Shown here: one piece after another, positions 19,450-28,110 of the stretch
How the letters are laid out: each line of letters begins with the position of its first letter
Numbering within the stretch: position 1 is the stretch's first letter
NCBI GenBank assembly: GCA_022539475.1
Contig: VCMS01000004.1
Span: 460,471-524,470, forward strand
Direction of reading: 5' to 3'
Length of the DNA: 64,000 nucleotides
DNA from: Gracilaria domingensis
Taxonomy: Eukaryota > Rhodophyta > Florideophyceae > Gracilariales > Gracilariaceae
The notes under the pieces: model-generated
The model's database searches: none
What the model saw: the letters and a program-made list of their open reading frames with translations, nothing else
What the model was told of the DNA's origin: nothing
Position numbers and translations under genes: made by a program

Positions 19450-21477
19450 TTAGGTGTACCCAAAGTCAAACTTACCAGACTTTTCCTCTCTTCCCTCCAC
19501 TGTATGAATGTACAGGATAGCGAAGAAGAGCAGCACCAAAGTCGCGCACAGCACGAATACGATTCGTTTCATTTGTCCGTCTCGTCCCCGGGAGAGATAT
19601 GAAACTTTCCATCTTATTCCTCCTTGAGCCCTGCGCCCTTGTGGCCAGATCACCGCCAACGCGTTCGGCATTAAACTCGTCCACGTTCTCACTCCTCCAG
19701 ATCCACCCATGGCCATTTCTTCGATGTAGTTTGCGATGCGAGTTATTCCAAACAAACACGAACACGGTTGCAAGGAAAGGACACTGGTTTGCGGGCACTG
19801 CGTGCATGTGTGAGTTTCGCGCCCAAAGCGACCGCCGTATGAAACCTTGAAAGTGTTGCCTGGTAATGGCGAGAAGGCTTGAACCCCTTCTTTCTTTGAT
19901 TTCCAACCCTTGTGAGCGGCGTTTACTCCCGTTGCCTTGAAATACACGGCATCCTCCTTTTCTTGGTAGCTGTTCCATATCAACCTAGTTCCGTGACGCT
20001 GTGAAATCAGCAGATCCTGTCTTCCGCTTTCATCCAAGTCTATGAAGGTGGCTGCAATAGGATCCTCAAGATTATACAATATGGGATTCTCGTTGAATCT
20101 ACTGAAATGTAAGCGGCTCGCTTTGGGCTCATGCTCACGTCCAAGTCTTCCAGTCAGTGGGAAAAGAACGCGTTCAAGAAATTTGTCTGGTCTTGGGTAC
20201 CACATACCACTAGAATCAGTTGAAGCGCCTGCGTACAAGCTTAGAGTGCCGCTGTCGCCATCGATGAGAAGAAGGTCCAACTTTCCGTCGTAATTGAAGT
20301 CCCCGCTGCGAATACGGCTCTGCAGACGCATCGGACCGAACAAGGTATCCGAGACGTGAACATCTTCAAGGGCGACATGCGTTTCAAAATGCCACGAAGG
20401 GTCAACAGCGCAAAGCTTCTTCTCGTAGTATGGACGTCTAACGTTGTATGAAATCCTCACCTCACTCGTAAAGCGATTTGCGACAGCGATATCAATGGCT
20501 CCGTCCGCATTGAAGTCACCAAATGTGGCTTGGCCATCTCCGTGAGATGGATCCCATACAGATTCGTTAAGTATCATCACTTTGAAGGTATCTACTGCCT
20601 TCGAAGTGTTTGTAAAGTTATGCGGATCTTTTGTGAAGTACTGCTGACCATAAACCCAACGAGAAGAACTCTTATCGTGCAACCCGTGATTGAACCACAC
20701 TTCTAGCCCACATGAGGTGCTAACGACAAAATCTGGTTCACAATCGCCATCGATATCAACAAAGGCATTAGAGTTAAGTGCGGTGGTGGGAATGCAGTGA
20801 TTGTGCAATGGTCCCGGCTTCCAAATCATCTTGGTGAACCGTCCTGGTGGGCCATTTATGTAAAACACTCGCTCAGACTGATCAGAGACAAAGAAGATGT
20901 CACTATGCATGTCATCGTTAGCATCCATGATCAGCATGTTGGGTGTGAGCCCTGGTAGAACTCTGTCAAAGCGCAAACATCCAGAGCCATCACCTCGCAG
21001 AATTAGTCCAACATGAGAGTCATCTGGAAGAAGAACATTTACAAGAACGTCGAGAAATCCGTCAGAATTGGCATCGAAGGGAGCGGCAGAGACTATTCTG
21101 GCTTCGGACGATGCACCCGGAATTGAGTTAAGGTTCAGTATGCTTCTGAAAGTCGAATTAGATGGGCAAGCAACGCGAGAGAAAGAGTATTTGTGATGAT
21201 TCCATGCTAAAACCTGAAGTGAACGCATCAGTTTTGTATGAGGAACGACGAGGAGATCGACATAGCGGTCCGTGGTAAAGTCTCCGACTGCAACAACTGA
21301 ACCAGCAGCATCTCCGAGACCCAAGTACTCACTCTGGTCTGTGAACAATTCAGATGATAAGAGAGAGCCAGAATGCGGATTTGGAGGTGGACGCGGTATT
21401 TCTCGCGGTCGTGTGTCAAAAATGGCAGAAGAGGCCATATGCAAGATGATTAACACAGTGCAAACGAAAATGAACAT
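19450..21477 (-). CDS. ITFG1/TIP-like FG-GAP repeat membrane protein
   Basis: A 675-residue type I membrane protein. It starts with a hydrophobic signal peptide (MFIFVCTVLIILHMASSA). FG-GAP / calcium-loop-type repeats of the form D.N.DG..D..V follow: APFDANSDGFLDVLVN, FVDIDGDCEPDFVV, GDFNADGAIDIAVANR, GDFNYDGKLDLLLIDGD and FIDLDESGRQDLLIS. A Cys-containing module with NYIEEM and the C-terminal helix IVFVLCATLVLLFFAILYI match the layout of ITFG1 (T-cell immunomodulatory protein), a conserved protein of the secretory pathway. The first ATG is at 21475-21477; upstream in-frame codons begin with GTG. It is intact. Confidence 0.8.
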   Translation of the reverse strand: MFIFVCTVLIILHMASSAIFDTRPREIPRPPPNPHSGSLLSSELFTDQSEYLGLGDAAGSVVAVGDFTTDRYVDLLVVPHTKLMRSLQVLAWNHHKYSFSRVACPSNSTFRSILNLNSIPGASSEARIVSAAPFDANSDGFLDVLVNVLLPDDSHVGLILRGDGSGCLRFDRVLPGLTPNMLIMDANDDMHSDIFFVSDQSERVFYINGPPGRFTKMIWKPGPLHNHCIPTTALNSNAFVDIDGDCEPDFVVSTSCGLEVWFNHGLHDKSSSRWVYGQQYFTKDPHNFTNTSKAVDTFKVMILNESVWDPSHGDGQATFGDFNADGAIDIAVANRFTSEVRISYNVRRPYYEKKLCAVDPSWHFETHVALEDVHVSDTLFGPMRLQSRIRSGDFNYDGKLDLLLIDGDSGTLSLYAGASTDSSGMWYPRPDKFLERVLFPLTGRLGREHEPKASRLHFSRFNENPILYNLEDPIAATFIDLDESGRQDLLISQRHGTRLIWNSYQEKEDAVYFKATGVNAAHKGWKSKKEGVQAFSPLPGNTFKVSYGGRFGRETHTCTQCPQTSVLSLQPCSCLFGITRIANYIEEMAMGGSGGVRTWTSLMPNALAVIWPQGRRAQGGIRWKVSYLSRGRDGQMKRIVFVLCATLVLLFFAILYIHTVEGREEKSGKFDFGYT

Positions 21478-21863
21478 TTGATCGCCAAGAAAAGAAGTAT
21501 CGTTGATTTCCTGAAGCTTGCTACTGCTCACAAAAAGATCGAGAGTGGGTTCGGAATAGGGAGCTTAGGACCGCAGTAAAGAAGAAAACGAGTAAGAGAG
21601 AAGAAACCAATTTGAGTGACAGATTGATCATCAAAGTACCATGATGATAACACGAGGAGAAGAACCTTGACGTGAAAGCATCGATTGTTCTAAGAGTAGG
21701 TGCAATAGTGTCGCGAATGTGCGAGACAGAATGAGGCGCAACGGCGCACAAGTCTGCACCCAAAAACCACTGTCTTCCTTTCCTTGTTAATTCGAATTAG
21801 ACCTGAAGACTCGTCAGTGGAGGAGCTGCGCAACCTAGATACCAAAAAAAGAAAGACCATATT

Positions 21864-21902
21864 GCAGGGGTTGCTATGCAAAATGTGTATAGCAACCCCT
21901 GC
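21864..21902. repeat. Perfect 14-bp inverted repeat, 11-bp loop
   Basis: GCAGGGGTTGCTAT at 21864-21877 is followed 11 bp later by its exact reverse complement ATAGCAACCCCTGC at 21889-21902. Flanking AT/AT bases extend the stem imperfectly. Confidence 0.8.
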
Positions 21903-22266
21903 ATATTCATCAATCTCTATGGGACGACTACGAGAAGAACATCGCCATCAATGACGAACTAAATGGCGGTCTCGACCTGCAAAAGTGTCGTGCTTTGTAG
22001 GTTCCGACGAGAGAGAGAGAGCTTTGCCTCTGACAGATTTTGCGAGGACATGCAATTAACTACTTGAAGACAGAGAAGCGGCTGGTTCGGTCCGACGGTA
22101 CAAAAGTTGTTTACTTCGACCTTAAATAGTTCCTCATCTGGAAACGGATCAAGATAGTAAATGTCTTCGTGGCAGCGGACAGATCAAAGGAAGGGTGCGT
22201 AATTTTACTACGTCTTTCGTTCCTTTCCACGCCTCTTCATGATATCCTGCCATATGCCATACCCTT

Positions 22267-22319
22267 GATAGTGGATGTATGTTCATGGTGATGATCATCA
22301 TGAACATATATCCACTATC
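22267..22319. repeat. Near-perfect 53-bp palindrome
   Basis: Arms starting GATAGTGGATGTATGTTCATG and ending with the near-exact complement meet at a central TGATGATCATCA. Only two or three positions mismatch. A weaker repeat of the right arm (GATCATCATGAAATACATCC) follows directly. Confidence 0.75.
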
Positions 22320-22732
22320 ATGACGATCATCATGAAATACATCCATTAAATGGACTGCCCCACGGAACGGCCTGAGGGCTTGCAAGTCTTGGGAAAATCT
22401 GCCCAAGTCGACAGACTACATCACCGGACGATTATACAAGTTCAACAATCCAGAGATTGTTGCGCCGCTAACGATCCCATGACAGCTGTCGGAACTGTCA
22501 GCTGCGACTGCCAGATTTAGTTGCATTTTAATTCTCCCAACGTGTCCTACGTCAGCGCCGAATTTTGGCTGCGCTGGGCCACGCACGCCGCCGTGGACAA
22601 TAATACCATTCTTCCGTCTGGTTTGATCGCCTCTGCATTCGCGAGCACGCCGCATATTGCCTGGCGCTTGGAGCACGAAACAAACATACGGCTCACCCCC
22701 TCGCGTTGCACCCAACTCCGATTCGAAACAAA

Positions 22733-24331
22733 ATGGCTCCGATTACAGAACCTGCCCCTTCCTTGGGAGAAGGCGACTTCCAGAAGATGACGCTGGACAC
22801 CTTCGTCGCTATGTCCGAAGATGACCGCGCGAAGATGAGTGCAACTGCCCGAAAGAAATGGCTCAAGCTGGAAAAGAAAGCCCAGGATAAGTCGCGCAAA
22901 GAAGAGGAGGCGAAGGAAAGGGCTGCCGCTGAGAACGCAGCCCGTCTCGAACGCGCAAAGCAGATAAAGATTGAGCAAGACCCTTCTCTACCCGAGGCCA
23001 AGCAAGTAAAGATCCGAGATCTGCAAAAACATGTCGACCAGCGTGTGAAAGTGTATGGATGGGTCCACCATCTTCGTGCTGATGGTAAGAAGTTATGGTT
23101 CATTGACTTGCGCGATGGCACCGGTTTTGCTCAAGTTGTCCTTACCGGCGACATGTGCATGACGTACGAAGCTGCCACTTTGTATCGAGAAGCTGCAATT
23201 GCTGTGTACGGAAAGTGGATTAAGGATGAACAGGGGCGTGCTCAGGGATCTTTCCCAGGCTTTGAGCTTGCTGCTGACTATTGGGAGTTGGTGGGCCCTA
23301 GCTGTGCTGACATCGACATGCTTTTCACCAAAGACAGCAACCCTGATATTCTTATGAACCAGCGCCACCTTGTTCTTAGAGGCTCGAAGGCGTCGTCTAT
23401 AATGAGAATGCGCTCTATCATCACTCATTGCTTCAGGGAGCACTTCTTCGACCGTGGTTACACTGAACTCTCCCCACCGACTCTAGTGAACACTCAGTGC
23501 GAAGGAGGTTCTACTCTATTTGACTTCCAATATTTTGAGGACCAAGGCTATTTGACGCAAAGCTCCCAGCTTTACTTGGAAACTGGTATTGCTGCTGTCA
23601 ATGACTGTTTTTGTATTCTCCCCAGTTACAGAGCCGAAAAGAGTCAGACCAGACGACATCTGGCTGAATTTCATCATATTGAGGCGGAGCGCCCATTCAT
23701 TACCTTCGAAGACCTTCTGGAAACTATTGAGGACCTTGTCTGTGATGTAATTGACAGAGTAGGGAAGAAAATGGAGGGTGAAATGGATACTTTCTTGCGT
23801 GCCTCCGCGGGGAAACCTATTCCGAAATTGGAGAGGCCATTCTTGAGGATGACCTACGAAGATGCAGTTCAGTATTGTCGTGATCACCAGATCTACAAGG
23901 ACCCCGAAACTAAAGAACACTTCGAGTTTGGAGACGATATTCCGGAGAAGCCTGAACGTGAGATGACCGATCAAATTAACAGACCTATCATGCTCATCAA
24001 GTTTCCGGCATCGCTGAAGAGTTTCTATATGCAAAAGTGTGACGATGACAAGCGTTTGACTGAGTCGGTAGACCTCCTGCTGCCCGGTGTGGGAGAAGTT
24101 GTGGGTGGATCGATGCGTATGTGGAATGCGGATGAGCTCATGGAAGCTTACAAGAAGGAAAGCATGGACCCTGCTCCGTACTACTGGTTTACTGATCAGC
24201 GGAAGTATGGTTCTTGCCCTCATGGAGGTTACGGCCTTGGACTAGAGAGGTTCATTTGCGCACTTCTCGGCATTCACCATATTCGTGACGCCTGCCTGTA
24301 TCCTCGCTATCGCGGACGTATTTCTCCGTAA
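22733..24331 (+). CDS. NARS1: Asparaginyl-tRNA synthetase, cytosolic type
   Basis: A 532-residue class IIb aminoacyl-tRNA synthetase that charges tRNA-Asn. A Lys/Glu-rich N-terminal extension (about 20-85, typical of eukaryotic cytosolic enzymes) leads to the OB-fold anticodon-binding domain (VKVYGWVHHLRADGKKLWFIDLRDG). The catalytic domain has the AsnRS-specific SPPTLVNTQCEGGSTLF and YLTQSSQLYLE, motif 2 (SYRAEKSQTRRHLAEFHHIEAE, shown here as SYRAEKSQTRRH then LAEFHHIEAE) and motif 3 (GSCPHGGYGLGLERF). The ATG at 22733-22735 is the first ATG in frame; upstream codons begin with TTG. The C-terminus RYRGRISP is the family's usual end. It is intact. Confidence 0.96.
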   Translation: MAPITEPAPSLGEGDFQKMTLDTFVAMSEDDRAKMSATARKKWLKLEKKAQDKSRKEEEAKERAAAENAARLERAKQIKIEQDPSLPEAKQVKIRDLQKHVDQRVKVYGWVHHLRADGKKLWFIDLRDGTGFAQVVLTGDMCMTYEAATLYREAAIAVYGKWIKDEQGRAQGSFPGFELAADYWELVGPSCADIDMLFTKDSNPDILMNQRHLVLRGSKASSIMRMRSIITHCFREHFFDRGYTELSPPTLVNTQCEGGSTLFDFQYFEDQGYLTQSSQLYLETGIAAVNDCFCILPSYRAEKSQTRRHLAEFHHIEAERPFITFEDLLETIEDLVCDVIDRVGKKMEGEMDTFLRASAGKPIPKLERPFLRMTYEDAVQYCRDHQIYKDPETKEHFEFGDDIPEKPEREMTDQINRPIMLIKFPASLKSFYMQKCDDDKRLTESVDLLLPGVGEVVGGSMRMWNADELMEAYKKESMDPAPYYWFTDQRKYGSCPHGGYGLGLERFICALLGIHHIRDACLYPRYRGRISP

Positions 24332-24759
24332 GGAACGGATTATGCGACTAGTACAGTCATGACAGTGGACGGGAGCTCGGGCATCACCTGAAGGAGTACA
24401 TCAAACTCCTGCCCGACTTGCGGCTTTTGGCGCAGCGAGCTCGATAAATAGAATGAGCTTACGCTATGTGCAGAGAGGTAACTTGAGAAGTTAGTCGCTG
24501 TAAAACTCTGTAAAGTACGTCTTCCTCGTGCGGATCAGCTTGGCCCAGTTGTTCTCGAAAGCAATGAAGCGCTTCGTACACACGAATGAAAGGTTCAGTG
24601 AGATAATACATGTGTGTTTGATACAAGACGAGGTTGCGTGCTGCTACAAACAAGCTGTACTCAGCGAGAGGTGACTCTTGAGACCGGAAGCTTGGCACTG
24701 TCGTTGGCTTTTGTGCTGGCAGTGCCGGGATGTCAGGGCTGCTTGCTGGTAGCAAGTTG
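24332..24759. other. Convergent 3' spacer, AsnRS / guanylyltransferase
   Basis: A 428-bp spacer. Short open frames overlapping it show no family features. Nothing else is seen. Confidence 0.6.
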
Positions 24760-26109
24760 CTACACATCATCGACATACTCCACGGGAACACGATCACCAT
24801 CCATACCATCTGCAAGATCTCCATTTGGCACCGAATGTCTCCGGTGCCCTCTTCGCCCACCGTCTCGGCGCCGTGGGGGTGGTCCCATGTTAGGGATTTG
24901 AGTCATTGATATTGGGGTGGTTACAAGATAATCGTGGTTAGACTCATCAAAAAGGTCGTTTCGAAAGATACAGGCTTCAAGGTTCCGGGCGTTGGTTTGG
25001 ACAAACTGGCGCTCGTGATCCGGGATTGGTTTTCTAGCTTTCTCAAGGTGGGCGACGAACTCGTCCCTTTCCACAGATTCCACAATGGTCTCAAGAGTGT
25101 CAATAACCGTTGACGCAAAATTGGGACCTTCCTTGTCATCGCGAACGCGAAGAAATCTCCATTCCCCTGCTTGTTTATCATAGGATAGTTCAACTACGGC
25201 GCCATTGAAGCGATCGAAGTCTGCTGCCCATTTTATTTTTTGCTTTGATGGGATGATGACTTCTCTGAGCCTGATGAGGCCGCGCTCGCCCTTGTACGCA
25301 ATGAAAGGTTTTACGGTAGGTACATTGCGTCGTTCGTCGTGCGCTCGTTCCAATTGAAGGGTGAAATCGATAGAATTAAGGTGTGGAGGCTTCCACTTGA
25401 GCAGGGCCTCGCACTTCCTTGTCTTGTAGGGAATGCCGACTGGGGCGAGGATGACGCCATCGTTTTCGTTGCATAGCACGCCGTCTCTTCTGTCATTGTT
25501 AACATAGATGTACCTGCCATCGTGATCTTTTTTAATGTGCGCAAACAGGCGTCGGATATGTCTCTTTTCGTAGTAGTCCTTGATGCGCAGACGCAAAAGA
25601 CCGGCACAAAACGGGGCCCACAGACGCGGGGCGGCAACAAAGACGGCAGCGGCATCCATGCGGGCGCGGAAGCCCTTCTGGGCGATGCTGAGGTCGCCAT
25701 TGATGGAGATGCAGTCGTAGATGAGATACTCGTACTGCTGGGTCATCATGTTGTACGTCAGCTCGCCATCCAGTATGGTGTCCTGCTGCTGCTCCACGAA
25801 GCCGCGCGTGAGCACCTGCGGATAGGGCTCGACGGCATAGAAGTTCATGGAGCGATCTATGAGCAGCACGTTGTTGCTGACTGCGAACAGCATGTAGCGC
25901 GTGCCGTCCGACTTCTCGAGGGCGACGTAGTCGTTGCCCTCGATCATACCGAAATGGCGTCGCGACAGCGTGAGCGGCATGGTGCCCGGAAAGCGGTACA
26001 TGTGCTCGCGCGCGTTGGTGGCCTTCTGCATGAGGTTCTGGAAGTGATCATGGATCTGGCGGAGCAGCGGCTCGCCGCGGGGGACGGGCGCAAGTCCGAG
26101 CTCGGCCAT
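24760..26109 (-). CDS. mRNA capping enzyme, guanylyltransferase (monofunctional)
   Basis: A 449-residue GTP:RNA guanylyltransferase that adds GMP to the 5' diphosphate end of nascent mRNA. Motif I is EKSDGTRY with the GMP-accepting Lys at K66. Motif III lies in ILDGELTYN and YLIYDCISING. Motif IV is NDGVILAPV, motif V LLKWKPPHLNS and motif VI WRFLRVRDDKEGPN. There is no N-terminal cysteine-phosphatase (HCxxGxxR) domain, so the RNA triphosphatase must be a separate gene, as in fungi. The Arg/Gly/Asp-rich C-terminal 45 residues may bind the polymerase tail. The start is ATG 26107-26109; the long upstream extension of the frame is promoter-like GC sequence. It is head-to-head with MAEA. Confidence 0.93.
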   Translation of the reverse strand: MAELGLAPVPRGEPLLRQIHDHFQNLMQKATNAREHMYRFPGTMPLTLSRRHFGMIEGNDYVALEKSDGTRYMLFAVSNNVLLIDRSMNFYAVEPYPQVLTRGFVEQQQDTILDGELTYNMMTQQYEYLIYDCISINGDLSIAQKGFRARMDAAAVFVAAPRLWAPFCAGLLRLRIKDYYEKRHIRRLFAHIKKDHDGRYIYVNNDRRDGVLCNENDGVILAPVGIPYKTRKCEALLKWKPPHLNSIDFTLQLERAHDERRNVPTVKPFIAYKGERGLIRLREVIIPSKQKIKWAADFDRFNGAVVELSYDKQAGEWRFLRVRDDKEGPNFASTVIDTLETIVESVERDEFVAHLEKARKPIPDHERQFVQTNARNLEACIFRNDLFDESNHDYLVTTPISMTQIPNMGPPPRRRDGGRRGHRRHSVPNGDLADGMDGDRVPVEYVDDV

Positions 26110-26528
26110 GACGCGGGCGGGCGGGGCGCGCTGGGGTGCGCTGGGGGTGGAAGAAGGGGGCGGGGGTTGAGGGTGACGGAGACGGAGGGCGGCCACGTGC
26201 GGGGGCAGAGGGTGGGGGCAGGGCGAAAAGACGTCGCGGCGTGACCATGGCTGACGGGCAGCGCGGCGGCGCGCGCGGCGGCGCCATTGGCTGTTGCCAA
26301 AGCGCGCGCGCGCCGATTGGGCGGTGCGCGCGTGGGGGCATGTGTGTCGCTGCGCGCGCGGGTGGCGCGCGCGCGCGCGCGCGCGCGCGCGCTCGCGGCG
26401 TGGATGTCGTTGCGCGCGGCGCGGCGCGCGTGGCGTGCTCTCGACGCCCGCCCCACGCGCGCTTCCAGCGCTCGACAACCCCCCCGCCCGCCGCACGCCC
26501 CGTCTCGCGTGCCGCCGCCGCCGCCGCC
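26110..26528. promoter_or_regulatory. Divergent promoter, guanylyltransferase / MAEA; paired CCAAT boxes in GC repeats
   Basis: A 419-bp spacer with two inverted CCAAT boxes (ATTGG at 26286-26290 and 26316-26320), a GC-alternating run near 26360-26400 and pyrimidine-rich sequence (about 26471-26520) before the MAEA start. Confidence 0.6.
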
Positions 26529-27902
26529 ATGGACGACCTGCAGATGGAGCACGGCTTCCTCAAGGCGCCCTGGGAGGTGCTTGTGCGCAATTTCCGCGCC
26601 GGCCACAAGCCGCTGGCCAAGGAGGTCGACGTCTTCTCCAACGCCGTGTCGCAGCTCATGCAGAACGTCTCCGAGCGTGCCAACAACCCCGCCACCGCCT
26701 CCCAGCCCCTCATCAGGCCGGAGAGCATTTCCGCCCTGGAGAACAAGCTCACCGGTCTCAAGCGCAAGCTGGAGACCGCCAGATCCAACGATGAGCAGTG
26801 CATGCGCCGCTGCTTCATGCGCATCCGCCATCTGCAGACGCAGGCCCCTCCCACCCCGGAGCTCATGGAGTACCCGCCCCACGTCACCCCGCAACAAAAG
26901 CAGGAGGCCCAGCTCATGGATGTTGATTCGTCTGTGAAGACCGCCTCAAACGGCAACACCTCCGATGTGCCTGCTCCGAATGGCTCCCCCCGCGCGCTTC
27001 ACCACGCTGCCGAGGACGATGAGCACGATTCCGTCGCAGAGCAAGCTGAAAAGCAGTCGCGTTGGGAGAAGATGCGCCTCAATAGAGCGCTCGTGGACTA
27101 CATGTTGCGCGAAGGAATGTACGACACGGCTGAGACCTTGGCAAAGTCTCACGGCATTGAGCAGATTGTTGATATGAACATCTTTCGAGAATCCCGCGTT
27201 GTTATCGAAGCTCTGCGGCGACGCGACTGTTCGGAGGGCTTGAGATGGTGCAATGAGAACAAACGTCGTCTGCAAAAGGTGCAGAGCAAGCTCGAGTTTC
27301 GTTTGCGTTTGCAGGAGTTTGTGGAGTATGCACGCGCCGGTCGTAAAACAGATGCTATTACCTACATGAAGAAGTATCTGTCGTCCGCCAACTGCGATAA
27401 CGAGCGCTTGCTGGATATCCAAAGGTTCATGACCTTGCTATGTTTTGATCCCTCCACGTCGTGCCAGCCTTATAAAGACATGTTCTCTGAACGCAAATGG
27501 CACGAGCTCGAGGTTATGTTTAAGCACGACAATTATCGTTTACACGGTCTTACCAGAGAGAGTACCATTGAGATCATGCTAAAGGCCGGTCTAGCAAGCC
27601 TCAAGACCAGAAAGTGCGGGACCGAAGCTGAGCGAAAACCGAATTGCCCGACTTGCGTTGAACCCTTCCTGAGTTTGGCGCAGTCTTTACCCCGCGGACG
27701 GCACGAAAACTCTGTGCTGGTTTGTTCGATTAGCGGTGAGATTATGGACGAGAACAATCTCCCTATGGCTCTTCCAAATGGTAATGTGTACAGCACCAAC
27801 GCTGTACGGAAGATAGCCGAGGAGAACAGCGGCGAAGTTATTGATCCTCGTAATGGCGACAAGGCTCGCCTCAAAGATCTACGGAAGATTTTCATAATGT
27901 AG
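26529..27902 (+). CDS. MAEA: MAEA / Fyv10 (Gid9), RING-type subunit of the GID/CTLH E3 ligase
   Basis: A 457-residue protein. Its N-terminal helical region includes KLTGLKRKLETA. LisH-CTLH follows: LNRALVDYMLREGMYDTAETLA, then VVIEALRRRDCSEGLRWCNENK. A CRA-type helical segment comes next (LEFRLRLQEFVEYARAGRKTDAI). The C-terminal atypical RING reads SVLVCSISGEIMDEN, LPMALPNGNVYSTNAV and VIDPRNGD. This order and the degenerate RING (few zinc ligands) identify MAEA/Gid9, which forms the catalytic RING dimer of the GID/CTLH ubiquitin ligase with RMND5. It is longer than the human protein because of a poorly conserved acidic insert around 130-180. Start ATG 26529-26531. GC content falls markedly from 5' to 3'. 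Confidence 0.9.
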   Translation: MDDLQMEHGFLKAPWEVLVRNFRAGHKPLAKEVDVFSNAVSQLMQNVSERANNPATASQPLIRPESISALENKLTGLKRKLETARSNDEQCMRRCFMRIRHLQTQAPPTPELMEYPPHVTPQQKQEAQLMDVDSSVKTASNGNTSDVPAPNGSPRALHHAAEDDEHDSVAEQAEKQSRWEKMRLNRALVDYMLREGMYDTAETLAKSHGIEQIVDMNIFRESRVVIEALRRRDCSEGLRWCNENKRRLQKVQSKLEFRLRLQEFVEYARAGRKTDAITYMKKYLSSANCDNERLLDIQRFMTLLCFDPSTSCQPYKDMFSERKWHELEVMFKHDNYRLHGLTRESTIEIMLKAGLASLKTRKCGTEAERKPNCPTCVEPFLSLAQSLPRGRHENSVLVCSISGEIMDENNLPMALPNGNVYSTNAVRKIAEENSGEVIDPRNGDKARLKDLRKIFIM

Positions 27903-28110
27903 CCTCTAGCTAGACACCTATCTTTCTTCAGTTGCATGTGTACAAAATTCCTTGTATATCTACACGTATCCATCTACTTCTTATCTATAGCAGCCATACT
28001 CGCCTTGGTTACGTCCGCACCACTGATCTTAACCTTTTCTATTTTGATACTGCCTTGCTGCAAGAGTTTGCGTACGACAAACGTTCAGTAGAGATAGTCC
28101 TGACAGCCTT

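Larger units (their letters stand above)
21478..22732. promoter_or_regulatory. Divergent 1.25-kb region, ITFG1-like / AsnRS, with two hairpins
   Basis: This is one of the longest spacers in the gene island and is fairly AT-rich. It holds two unusually good inverted repeats (21864-21902 and 22267-22319), annotated separately. I found no protein family in its short open frames. Confidence 0.5.
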
